Source: Mytilus trossulus
Taxonomy: Eukaryota; Mollusca; Bivalvia; Mytilida; Mytilidae
Assembly: GCF_036588685.1 (NCBI RefSeq)
Contig: NC_086380.1
Location: 49,092,544 to 49,156,543, forward strand
Direction: 5' to 3'
DNA: 64,000 nucleotides
Part shown: in pieces, positions 24,440 through 36,900 of the stretch
How the letters are laid out: each line of letters starts with the position of its first letter
Position numbering within the stretch: position 1 is the first letter of the stretch
Position numbers and translations under genes: made by a program
The notes under the pieces: generated by a model
What the model was told of the DNA's origin: nothing
The model's input: only the letters and a program-made list of their open reading frames with translations
Database searches by the model: none

Positions 24440-25660
24440 GTGGTTTTAAGCTTCTTCGTGCATTAACAAGCTCAAAGCCATTGTTGAATTAATTGTTTTC
24501 TTTAAAATAGTCGACAAAATTGCTCTTACAAATTTCCATTTGGGAGCCTCGAGCTCGATGGGGGAAATACTCTGCAAATACTGACAGTTGACAGGTATGG
24601 TCATAAAAAAAGTTGACATGTTACTATGTACATTTACCATTATGTTTCTTGATGTCCTTGCTATACACACAATACAGAGACTAGTCAATCTTTGTGAACT
24701 ATTTTTTATGGGAGTCATAGAATATGTGTATACAATCAATTATTGAAAATAGTCTATTTATATTGAAAAGGAAAAGTTCTTATATGTCTAAAGAAGAGGG
24801 ACAAAAGACACCAAAGGGACAGTCAAACTCATAAATTTAAAGCAAACTGACAAGGCCATGGCTAAAAATGCATTTCATGGGAGGCACAGAAAATATACTG
24901 TAAACAGTAGACTAGATATAGGTGAACTAGGTACAAAAGAACTCTAAATCTTAAATTCTACAAACCACCTCTGTTTTATGGAAGATAATGATATAACTGG
25001 ACTAGAAATACACACAACCTGTAATTAACTGCCTTTACAGCGCTTTCGCGCTTTGATTTAAAACTGTGCTTGCAATTCTCTGCTTTTCGTGTACATGACT
25101 CATCAGTGACTCGATTAAAAAAAGTTGAAAAAGCAAAATAAAGTACGAAGTTAAACAGCGTTGTGGACCATAAACTCCAAAAGGTTTTGCCTATAATACA
25201 ACAGTTGATATGATCCTTGGTAACATGTATCAAAATGGTTAAATTTTGGGAACATTTCGAAAACGATATTAACAACGACACATCTTTTTGTGAATGTCAA
25301 AGATGCATTTTACCCTTTCTTGCCTGTCACAAAACTCTTGCAAAATTTACATCTCATTAGAAATATGCACATTCCAAGTCCGGAGCTTATGCTTTAGTGA
25401 TTGTCCTAGGTTACTTATTTAAACTATAAAAAAAAAAAGATTTGCTATGATTGCAAACTACCAACAAAAGACCAAATGACATAGAAATTAATATCTATAG
25501 ATGACCGTAAGGCCTTCAACAATGCGATAAACCTATACCACATACTCGACTATAAAAGGCTCGAAATGACAAATGTAAAACAGTTCAAACGAGAAAAGCG
25601 ACCTGATTAATGAACGAGAAACAAACATTATTTATAGCAACAAACGACAATCACTGAATA
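24440..25660. other. Intergenic, no gene called
   Basis: Two minus-strand open frames (24446-24739 and 24976-25281) lack splice context and recognisable motifs. The segment around 24500-24600 (TTGCTCTTACAAATTT ... CAAATACTGACAGTTGACAGG) has a diverged relative at about 41745-41825, so the first frame overlaps a dispersed repeat rather than a gene. Confidence 0.4.
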
Positions 25661-25689
25661 ACAGGCTCCTGAGTTGGGACAGTATCTTG

Positions 25690-26710
25690 TCTTAGGGGAA
25701 AATAAATCCTACTTTGTAGGGATCATTGTGATTCAAACAAAAAATCCTCTGAAACTGATATTATCAAGATGCTTTATTTCTTGATTGACAACATATTTGT
25801 TGCGTTCGGAGGACGTGTTTTTCAACAGACTCAGCATTCCAATGGGAACAAATTGTGCCCATCTACTTGCCGACTTGTTTCTTTTTTTATGAGGCTGGAT
25901 TCATGAAGGAACGTCTTAGAAAGGAAGATTAGAAGTTAGCGATATCCTTTAACTCTACTTTCCGCTATATAGATGATGTTCTTTCGCTAAATAATTCAAA
26001 ATTTGGTGACTATGTGGAACGCATCTATCCCATCAAACTAGAGTTAATGGATACTACAGATACAGTTACGTCAGCCTCATATCTTGACTTACATCTAGAA
26101 ATTGACAATGAGGGTAGGTTGAAAACAAAATTTTACGACAAAAGAGATGATTTCAGCTTTCCAATTGTGAATTTACATTTCTAAGTAGCAACAATTCCAG
26201 CAGCAACTCCCAATTGATACGATATTACCGAGCTTGCATTTCCTATCATGATTTTCTTGATAGAGGGTAGCTACTCACAAGGAAACTATTAAACCAAGAG
26301 TTTCAAATGGTATAGTTGAAACCACCCCTTCGAAAGTTTTACGGACGCCATCACGAGTTGGTTGACAGTTATGGAATAGCCGTGTCACAAATGATATCGT
26401 ATATGTTCCTTACTTCGTAACTACAACCCCCTTCCCTTTCATGAATGTGACCTATTGTAGACTATTTATCGGATTTGTAATCACATTTCAGCAACAAGAC
26501 GGGTGCCACATGTGGAGCAAGATCTGATTACCCTTTCGGAGCACCTGAGATCACCCCTAGTTTTTGGTGGGGTTCGTGTTGTTTATTCTTTAGTTTTCTA
26601 TGTTGTGTCATGTGTACTATTGTTTGACTGTTTGTCATTTCCATTTTGGCCATGGCGTTGTCAGGTTATTTTCGATTTATGAGTGACTGTCCCTTTGGTA
26701 TCTTTCGCTC
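25690..26710 (+). pseudogene. Degenerate reverse transcriptase of a retroelement
   Basis: In broken frames the plus strand reads SIPMGTNCAHLLADLFL near 25830-25885, then FRYIDDVLSLNNSKFGDYVE near 25955-26010 (YIDD catalytic box), and SYLDLHLEIDNEGRLKTKFY near 26080-26140, followed by a region with RACIS-like and GRHHELVD segments to about 26370. Several in-frame stops and frame changes make it inactive. The tail (26500-26710) is a dispersed 3' segment. I recognise this RT type from bivalve genomes. Whether it is Penelope-like or another non-LTR class is not settled from sequence alone. Confidence 0.75.
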
Positions 26711-27135
26711 CTCTTGTACATCCAGGATTAAATTAGTTGAAGGCAACAATTATCTCTTAACATGGGACAGTGTTATAGCAGTAAACCATAAGAACAACCT
26801 ATACAATGACAGTTGAAATGAGTTTAACAGATCGTTTCAAAGCAGAAATACGTGAAAATAATCACAGACTTTGGCAGGGTACATATACATCCCCATATAA
26901 CAACACAAAAAAAGTACAGATCTGAGATTGACAGCTAGTTCAAATCTAATCAACAACTAATAATAAAACGCATTATATCTAAAAAAAAATGTACTTAAAA
27001 TAAATATGAGTAAATTTCGGCAGCACATTAATTTTATGAAACGTTTTTGTCTTTATTGGTTTTTTGTTTTTCATAATTCAAGCTGTTGGTTTAATCGTTT
27101 GAATTGCTTCTTGTTTATCTGAAGCTGCCTAGACT
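26711..27135. other. Intergenic, nothing recognised
   Basis: AT-rich sequence between the RT remnant and the next family C repeat. No open frame of note. Confidence 0.4.
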
Positions 27136-27139
27136 TTTT

Positions 27140-28110
27140 TTTAGCCTGCGCAGAAAGCTCGACAAAGCGATGGGGCGGCTTTAACTAGCTACTTACAAAT
27201 TTATTTTTAAGTTGTAGATGTGGCTGTTTCATACTTTGTTAACAAATGCCTTATGTTATGAAGCGTCTGCCAGTCATATTTCCGGTGTCATTGATCGCAT
27301 CTCCGTGATATTGCGACTATTTGAAAAAAAAGTTGACTTTTTGTAATATTAAATTTCTCTTTTATTAGGAGTAATAGGTTAATTATATGCGGTATGTGCG
27401 TACCTTGCAATGTCCTTATATGTGCCTGTTAGACCGTTTAAGTCCATATTTCAGATACTACAATGCATAAGCAATAGGTCTACTATTTTTGGTTTAGGGA
27501 ATGATTGTTAGGTGTACATATCCAACTTGTAGGTTTCATCTGACCTTGACCTCATTTTCGGGGTTCAGCTATTTTTGTGATATTGGTCTTTTTAATACTA
27601 TATGCAATAGATAAACTATAGTTGGTGTATGGAATTATTTTACAACGTACATGTCAATCTTGCAGGTTTTATTTGAACTTGACCTCGTTTTCATGGTTCA
27701 TTACTCAATGTTAATTTGTTATGTTTCGGTCTGTTTTCTTAAACTATAAGCAATAGTTCAACTATATTTGGTGTATATAATACTAGTAATGTGTTTATGT
27801 CAGTCTGGCATGTTGATTCTGATCTTGTTCTCATGTTCGTGGTTAATTTGTGAATGTTAAATATTCATGGTTGAATTTGGTGTTTCTATCGCTTGATGAA
27901 TTTCGAACCGCGGTATACATGGTACATTATAAATGGTTCATTGAATGATTGTTAGGTGTAAAATGTCTGTCTAAAAGGATTCATCTAATGTTGAGTACAT
28001 GTGATCTTGTAGTAGAACATTTGATTCCTATGACAGACATTGAACACGAATTCAATGATAAGTTAAACAGGCGGGACATTTCAGCATGTGTCATAATGTT
28101 TTCATTAAGG
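27140..28110 (+). repeat. Dispersed repeat family C, third copy
   Basis: Starts GCCTGCGCAGAAAGCTCGAC, then carries units with 'TGACCTTGACCTCATTTTC' and 'ACTATA(A/T)GCAATAG', and ends with 'GGGACATTTCAGCATGTG'. More diverged than the 23.1 kb copy. The ORF at 27949-28188 is within its end. Confidence 0.7.
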
Positions 28111-28489
28111 AGGTTATCAAACAATTGTTTAATGCTGTCTCCTACTGTATTTATAGCCTCTGGTACTATTGAAATAAACTGTTATTAATTACCGTGAACT
28201 GGTGGACAGGGCCTCGAAATGGTCAACCTACTAAAATAATCTGGACAGTTATGTAAATTTAGAGAAAATATAATTGTCTATTGTAGTTCCTATAAACCAA
28301 GGCACGGACGGACGAACGAACGGAGCCACAGACCAGAAAACATAATGCCCCTCTACTATCGTAAGTGGGTCATAAAAGGTATAACCAAGAGCTGTCAGAA
28401 TAGATTAGCAGTAAAACGTATTTTAAACATTAATTTGTGTTCTGGCATTTTTAAATATCACAAAAATCCAAACTCCTAAATGGTGAATT

Positions 28490-29020
28490 GCTCATGAGAT
28501 AACACACAAACACAACTGGAAATACAATTTATCAATCTTTCAAGAACTGTTACTCAATTGTTTAATCTTTCAAGAACCATAACTCCTGATTGGTAAAAGA
28601 GAAAATCATGAATAACAAACTTGAATTTTTGTCATCAGTAAAAACATATTAAATTTTAATAAGCATTGGTCAAACGGTTCATGAGTAAATGCACAGACAC
28701 TACTGGAAATGCCATTTTTCAATCTTTCAAGTACCATAACTCCCGAACAGCAAAAGTGAAAAGCATCATTCTTGAGCTAGACTTCCATTTTTCATCAGTA
28801 ATAACTTATTTAAATTTGAAAAGCTTTCATTGAACCGTTCATGAGTTAATGTAGGGACATGACTGTGAACGCCATTTTCAATCTTTCACGAATCATAACT
28901 CCTGACTGGTAAAAGTATCATTATTGAAATTGACCTCCATTTTGTTGTAAAAGCATATCAAAATCTAAAAAGCTTTGATTGAACACTGTATGAGTAAACG
29001 CACGGACAACATTTAGCTGA
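28490..29020 (+). repeat. Tandem repeat, about 150-bp units, four diverged copies
   Basis: Units carry 'CAATCTTTCAAG(A/T)ACCATAACTC' and 'CGGTTCATGAGT(A/T)AATGCA'. No coding potential. Confidence 0.65.
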
Positions 29021-29839
29021 GCACTGCCCAAACATCCTACCACCAAATCGTGAATATCAAACGTACATCACCAAATTAATGACCTATAGAAATACGGTTT
29101 AAAATGCTCCAAAAGCAAAACATTTCTCAGGGGGTCGATATTATATGCTCCAAAATAAATAATTAATTGTAAATTTGTGGTTTAAAAGATTTGCCCAATG
29201 CAGTTAATCATTCAAAAGAGGAAAAACAATTGTACACAAGAGACAACATGACAACTAATGACTAGTCAACACAAACCCCATTGAAAACTGGGTTAGATCT
29301 CAGGTGGAAGGGTAGGCTGATACCAATAACAAATTTTTGTAGGTGTTTTATTATAAAAATATTACTCCAAATAAATATGACAGATTGAATACCATTCCTA
29401 ATTAAACATATGAACATTCCTTGTTTTAGGTAGTATTCATTTTTATGGACTGTTGTTTGACTTTTTCAGTAATCTAAGTTCCTTCAAACTATGGATTGAG
29501 ATTGGTATCTTTGTATTCTTTTTTCTCTTAAAACCCATTTTGCAGTATTGAGATACTGTGAACAAATTATAACATGTAAAGTAGGTCAAGATTTTATGGA
29601 TTTCTTTTTAATCTGATGTCTTGGAAAAGACAACACTACAAATCAGCATAAAATATGTGTCAAGTAATTAATAAATGTAATACCTTGGATACCTTTTTTT
29701 TTATCAAAATTTGAAGAGTTTTAAAACCAATGTAAAATATGAGGTAAATATTTTAGATATAAATGTCAGTATAACAATATACTTTGTATACCAAACAAAG
29801 AGAGTTTATACAGTTTCTTAAGTTGCATGAAGTCTAAAC
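29021..29839. other. Intergenic, nothing recognised
   Basis: AT-rich, no exon-like frames, no repeat identified elsewhere in the window. Confidence 0.4.
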
Positions 29840-30671
29840 AAGTGAAACTGCGAGCTACTGCTCACTGATGATACCCCCGCCGCAAGTGGATAATATAAAT
29901 AGTGTAAAATATGCAAGTGTTCGGTAAATAGGAAGTTGTCGAGTGATGAATCTGAAAACGCATCACACGGTAAAGCTGACTTATATAAATCATGAAACCA
30001 AATTTCAGAAATCCTTGTATTTTAGTTCCTGAGAAAAGTGTGACGAAAATTTTCAACTTGGCTATCATGTGTAAAATCATACAAGTGTTCGGTAAACAGG
30101 AAGTTGTCAAGTGATCAATCTGAAAACGCATCACACGGTATAGCTGACTTAGATAAACCCTGAAACCAAATTTCAGAAATCCTTGTATTGTAGTTCCTGA
30201 GAAAAATGCGATGAAAAAATAAATAGTGTAAAAATATGCAAGTGTTCGGTAAACAGGAAGTTGTCAAGTGATGAATCTGAAAAAGCATCACACGGTATAG
30301 CTGACTTATATAAATCATGAAACCAAATTTCAGAATTCCTTGTATTGTAGTTCCTGAGAAAAGTGTGACGAAAATTTTCAACTTGGCTATCATGTGTAAA
30401 ATCATACAAGTTTTCGGTAAACAGGAAGTTTTCAATGATTAATCTGAAAACAAACGCATCACACGGTATAGCTGACTTAGATAAACCCTGAAACCAAATT
30501 TCAGAAATCCTTATAATGTAGTTTATAAGAAAAAAGCGACTAAAAATATTCATGGGACGGACTGACTGACGGACAGAATATCCATGGGACGGACTGACTG
30601 ACAGACCGACTGACGGACGGACAGACAGAGGTAAAACAGTATACCCCCCTTTTTTAAAGCAGGGGTATAAT
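29840..30671 (-). repeat. Dispersed repeat family A, minus-orientation copy
   Basis: Reverse-complement relative of 645-1075 with four tandem units of about 125-180 bp (ACGGTATAGCTGACTTA and CGGTAAACAGGAAGTTGTCA recur). It ends with GACGGAC/GACTGACGG simple repeats and a CCCCTTTTTTAAAGCAGGGG hairpin. The three overlapping minus ORFs (29862-30553) translate the same repeat unit and are not genes. Confidence 0.8.
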
Positions 30672-30740
30672 GATGAACTAAACTATCCACACCAGTCAGC
30701 ACCATCAATTATTAAAGTTCATGATCTAATAATAACTTGG

Positions 30741-30917
30741 TTAATAAATGTTGTTTAACCGTACAAAGTTTTCTATCAGTTTGTTGCGACTTTCAAGATG
30801 TAAAATGTCTAATGGCCTGGAATAATAAATTATAGCTCTGTCAGTTTCATCAAGTTCAACATTCTTGCACAGCTTTTCATAATGACTCTTTGACATTTCC
30901 AATAGAGTAAAGTATAC
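30741..30917 (-). CDS. Terminal exon of unrecognised minus-strand gene
   Basis: Acceptor TTTCAG|GTATAC, phase 0, 58 residues (VYFTLLEMSKSHYEKL...FVRLNNIY) and a stop TAA. No clear AATAAA follows within 100 bases. Confidence 0.75.
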   Translation of the reverse strand, partial: VYFTLLEMSKSHYEKLCKNVELDETDRAIIYYSRPLDILHLESRNKLIENFVRLNNIY

Positions 30918-33900
30918 CTGAAACATAAAAAAAAATCTACAATATTATATGAAACTTATCATGCTTTTTTCCAAACATTTAACAACTTCTTAAAATAAAT
31001 TTAAAGTTTCTTTTCTAACTAGACATATAGTGTACTAACTACTTGACACTAAATTATTATATAATTTTCATATTTTAGCACAAACTTATTTTAAATATGT
31101 ATCCAACAATTCTTTGGCTTTAAATCTTAAATTTTTTTTAATGTCCACAGATCTTTTGCTGCAACATTTCAGATATTTCAGGGAAGTTTTGCATTTAGGT
31201 TGAAGACCAAAGTTCCAGAAGTCGGTTTCACAAAAATACTTAAGACTAAGATTGATCATAAGTTATGAACAATACAGTATACTTTCAATCTTTTTATATA
31301 GATTAGTCTGTTTGTTTTCCTGTTTGAATGGTTTTACACTAGTAATTTTGGGGCCCTTTATAGCTTGTTATTCGGTGTGAGCCAAGGCTATGTGATGAAG
31401 GCTGTACTTTGACCTATAATGGTTTACTTTTTTATATTGTTATTTGGATGGAGATTTGTCTCATGGCAATCACACCAAATTTTCCTATATCTATCTATGA
31501 TTTGGCTTCAGACAAGTAAATATTTTTTTAAATTGTTTAAAAATTAACTTTCCAAGTGGAGATAACTCAGACAATTTAAAGCTACATTGTGTGCTTAACA
31601 TTTATTGTTTTGGTTTTGTAACAAGAAAACAAGTATTGTAAACCTATTTGCATCTTATCTATTACTTCTTTAAATCATTCTTTTTTCTTGTTAGATCAGT
31701 TATTTAGTTTTTTATCTGTTTTGATAACTTATAGGGTTTCAAGAGCAGAGAAAATCTAATGAAATTCTTAAGACTCTGGTGTGTGTACTAATGTATATGT
31801 AGAAGGTTGAAGGGCATGTGCATGTTAACAAAACCTTTCTACAATATTCTAAGGTGAATAAAAAATGAATTGACGGATAATTTAATCCTCATTTTTGTAG
31901 TGTTTAAAAACTGATTTAGCCATTAGAAAGACATTTTGTCTAAGTCCACTTAATAACTAAGATTAATATATGAAAGAACTAATGTTTACCTCTAGAAGAG
32001 AAGTTATCAGTCTCTGTTTATTGTATATCTACATTAACAAGGATGTTAGTTTTCTTGTAAGAGTTGTTTTGCATTTGTCATTTTGTTATTATTGGACCAT
32101 TTATAACTGACTATGTGGTCGTCGTTTAACGCTATACCGTGAACTTTAGTTAATTTCTATGTTATTTAGTCTCTAGTAGAGTGTTGACTTAAAGGCCATT
32201 ATGCCACATTTTATTGTTTTTAAATTGTGTGCATTTATATACATCTGGACATAAATTATAAGCTTTATAATTTATTGATCTCCCTTTGAGATTTGTAAAA
32301 CAACATGACCCTATAGAGCTTTTAACTTCCTCGTCTACAATAACAATGAATAAGATATCATAGCTAACCTTGGTGCCATCTATAATCAGTCCTGGTGATG
32401 TCAGCTTTGATATGTGGTCATCTAAACCATATTCATGAAGGTCTAGCAGAAGTTCACCGGCATGCTGTCCAAGAACTTTCACATTCAAATCAGCAATTAT
32501 TTCTGGTATTGGTTCTTTTGAAATGTCCAGTAGCTGTCCAGATGACCACCTAGATATACCAGACGATGAGCAAGATTCAGATTCTTCAGTTGAAAAGTGT
32601 GACCTTTTAAATCTCTTTCTTTTTCTCTTTTTTTCTGGATGTTCTAAACCTTCAAATTTCTTAGCATTTTTCACCTGCAATTGAAAAATTTTTACAAAGA
32701 TATAATTACACTAAGTTTTATTAGTCCTTATCTCAATGGTTGAAATATATTTTCATGGATTCAATAGGAATAATAAATTCCATCATTTGTTATTCAACTA
32801 ACGACTTCTTAACTGGTACTTACTGCTTATTCCCTTCAACTAGGTCACAGATATTGGAAATATTTTGGCATGTCTATAATTAATAAACAGCTACACCATG
32901 AGAGCATACTATGCCATATCAGAAAACAGGAGCGATAAGAGATCATTTTTTAATGATTGATTATTCTTTAAACAGAGACAAATCACAAACTTCCAAAGTT
33001 GACATGGTAAATTGACACTAAAAAGCATCAAAATATGATAAAACTTTCTTATATTTAACACCTACCTATAGTTTTTGAGTAATTGTCCAAAATGTTGACA
33101 AAGGAAGGACAGATGGACAACAGTGTACCATCATACATTAATTTGTCCTGTTAACAGGAACATAAAATTGTTAAATAAAAAACCAACATATTGAAATAAT
33201 TTATTTTTCTAAAATATTATGGAATGAATTCTTTCAAAATAAAGGAATATTTGTGAAAAAAGCACTATCTTAAATATTCTCTTAAAATGAAAAAATCACA
33301 CTCAATACCATTTTTTCTAATAAAGTGATAAGGATGAATAAAAAAATATGTGTGGCTGAAGTGACCCTACCTATCCTAGTTTACATGATTTAAGTCTTAA
33401 TAGTAGCCTACTCTAAAGATTTTTTTGTCATCTTTCATTAATTTCAAGTCCGAATGTTATTCCCATAGACTCAATGTTAAAAATTTTTTTTAAAAATCCC
33501 TACATAATCTATAGCTCAAGAGCTACCCTAACTATTTTTTAGATGTAACTGGAACCCCACATACTTTTTATTTGGCACAAGTTGCTCAAACATACATTTC
33601 TGTTTGAATGCTGTTAAAAGTAATGAATAGTCATCATAGACTTAATATTTCAGTGTGTATATAGAATTGATCTAACTACAAAAAACATTACAAGACATCG
33701 AAATAAGCTCAAGTCCTAAGTCAGGAACTTGTTGTTCTGTGGTTATCATTTGTTGGTGTGGTTCATACATGAAGGTGTTTCTTGTTTCTTGTTTATAGAG
33801 ATTATACCATTTGTTTTCCTACTTGAATTGTTTTACACTAGTCATTTTGGTGCCCTTTGGGGCTTGCTGTTCAATGTGAGCTAAGGCTCTGTGTTGAATG

Positions 33901-36900
33901 CCGTACTTTGACTAATAGCTATAATTGTTAACTTTTTATACATTATGATTAGGATGGAAAGTTGTCTCAATAGCACTCATACCACATCTTCTTATTTATA
34001 TTGACATCATCCTGTTGTGATCTAAACTAAACATGGATTTTTTATGTTCCAGCTTGATGATCCTTTGATTAAATCAGAAAAGTATTTATCAACATGATTA
34101 GCAGCATATTAAAACCACACCAATACACAGTATTAACCATTAGTTCCAATATTTAAAACAACAAGATACATATAAAGAAGTTGACCAAGCAAACTTTACT
34201 TCTATGAAAAAAATGCTCTCTTAAATAGATATAGTAAAAATTTACTGCGATGATATAGTTACCTCATGAATAGATACTACAGTAGTTGGCTTAACTGGTG
34301 CACAATTATCATTCATTAAATGCCCCTGTTTGTAGAAACGACAATCTGGATTTGAAATGACACGCTTACATCCTCTCAAATTACACCAAATAGACTCATC
34401 TCCACTTGAACACCGCCTAGTATAAACAAAATCAAACAGATACCTGAATGAATATACAGATTTTTCTGATGGTATAACCAACATCAATACAATAATCTTA
34501 CACATGTTACAAAAAGAAAGAAATGGTGAATCTTTGATTTAAAGTTGTTTCCTCAAGAAGTGAATATAACTGCTTCCAAGTTGAAAATAATGTTATGACA
34601 GATAGATGATCATGAATCAGATAGTTAAGGTAATATTTTATCAACAACCATTTTATGAAGGTGGTAAAGGGTTATTTGTGTGTAAAGTTTTCTAACTGTT
34701 TATATCGTGTTTTCAATTTTTGGAGTTCTATTTCTTGTTTTCTTGAGTTTGGTTTAACATGTTTAATGTACGTTCTTTGTTTTCCGTGTCTGTACTCATT
34801 TAATTTCTCAAGCTTGTCCGACATTTTTATAAAAGTCAGTCTGTAGATTATTTAAATTATATGTGTTCCCAGGATATTAATTGCTATCAAATTACTATGA
34901 TTTCCTATGAATTATTCTTTTTTCAAATCAGATGCAACTAGTGGACGCTTAAAGTTGACCGCAGGGTATTTCCATTTAAAATTTCCTGTGCAACATTTTA
35001 GTGATTTTTATTACTCATGTTTCTGTGTTCAGCGCCCCCCTTTACCACCCTCTTTTATATATGATAACAGAGATTAGCAATAGAGCTATATATACCCCTT
35101 TAATTATTAGTTTTTACCCCCACATGTAGATAAAATGTGTAAATGAAATTCACATTTCAATGCCTTCATTCAATCTTTTTTTGTAGTGAATTGGAGAGTC
35201 ATTGGCCGTCATACCATATATCTTCTTACTTTTATATTGTCTGTATTTTATAAACATCGGGGCTTAAAACTATATAGAAAAAAATAATAACCCTTTGAGA
35301 TTTGTAAAACAACATGGCAATATAGCTTTTAACTCGTCTACAAAAAAGAATTCATAGCGAACCTTAGTGCAGTCTATACTCAGTCCTGGTGATCATTGTG
35401 ATGTTAGCTTTGATATATATGTGGTAATCTGATTCAGAAGCGTATTCATGAAGGTGCAGCAGAAGATCACCAGCATGCTTATACACGTTTACAATTTTAT
35501 GATTATATTTAAACAGGAACATATATTAGATATACTGTTCCCAGATTTAAACAACAACTTATAATTATAATGTAGTGTGAATTCAGAAATTATTATAATT
35601 TTTTTATTATCAGGATTATTGCTAAAATGCAACAGGGTTACAATTGCAATAATTTAAACTTGTGTTTTAAAAATTTGTTAATAAATTAAAAACAACTTTT
35701 TCTAAATATTACAAAAATTAAAATCGCGTTTTAGTCTAAAATGACAGAATTGCATTTATTAATACATGCAATAATTTCTGAATTTACAGCAGTTGAAAAA
35801 GTAAAAGAGTTATAGTAAATAGCTATATATATAGTTGTCAATACTTACTCCCCCTCCAAGGAACATATTTCACCAAGTGTAAGGACTAACTGTGTAAACA
35901 TGCCTTCATTCAATCTGTAACGAGCCCTTCTCTGTTTCTGAATTTTATCATGCAGTCTATATAATGCAGTGATAAACCTATCACCTTTCAATGTGCTGAC
36001 AGATACTTCACTGAGGAAAAAACAAAGATTTTACATTAATATTAAACAAATATACATGTACATGTACCAACATTGGTGCATGTACATGATGTATGCAAGT
36101 TTTTAATTTTTCCCAGTATTTCGAAGTCGGCAATACACAAGTTTATAAGGCAGATGTTTGCCATCCTTGCATCATGTGGTATTTGGTGAAAATTTGTCTC
36201 ATAGGCAATCATACCTCTAGAACATCTTATTTTTCAGTGATTTAGTTATTAGAACTCCTTCAATCTACATGTTTCTTCAGTAACTATGAGTCTTAGACAT
36301 GTTAAATAGCCATATTTCATGTATTTTTAACTTTTGTCTTTCTCTTGTTTACCAGTACATGTACAAAATGTATGATTTTTCAAATAACACTGTTAACAGA
36401 TCAAATAAATCATGTTAAGGGCATACGATACAGTTTTGATCCTATATTTACAAGTTCGTGAAAATTTGCATACAGGCTGTTTTTTACCTGATTAAATCAA
36501 ATATATGTAATAAAAAATATACCTGCATGTGCTACTTTTTGTGTAAAACGAGGTCGAAATTTTGTATATTTGCTCAAAACTCAGATTTGTGGCCTTAATT
36601 TCTTTTTCGAAAGAAAGACATAACTTTTTTGATATAAAAGATAAACGCAAACTGTTTTTTGTTAAATAATCGGTAATTTCTGTATTTTATAAGCATCATA
36701 AAAAATTATGCATTTTTTTATTCAGAAATAACTCATATTTATCAAATGTTCATGAATTGAGGAAAATATGTCATTTTTTGCTGCATGATTATCAAAATTT
36801 AAAAAAATCCTCTATTTACAGTTTTATAAAAGTTGGGTCTCATAATCTCCCTGCAAAATGAAACAAATTGCTGTTTTGAAAAATAGGGGTCCATGAACTC

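Larger units (their letters stand above)
32700..34250. other. Intron with MITE remnant and family D repeat
   Basis: Apart from the MITE remnant at 33340-33560 and the family D copy at 33715-33998, this intron holds only AT-rich sequence in which I see nothing. Confidence 0.4.
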
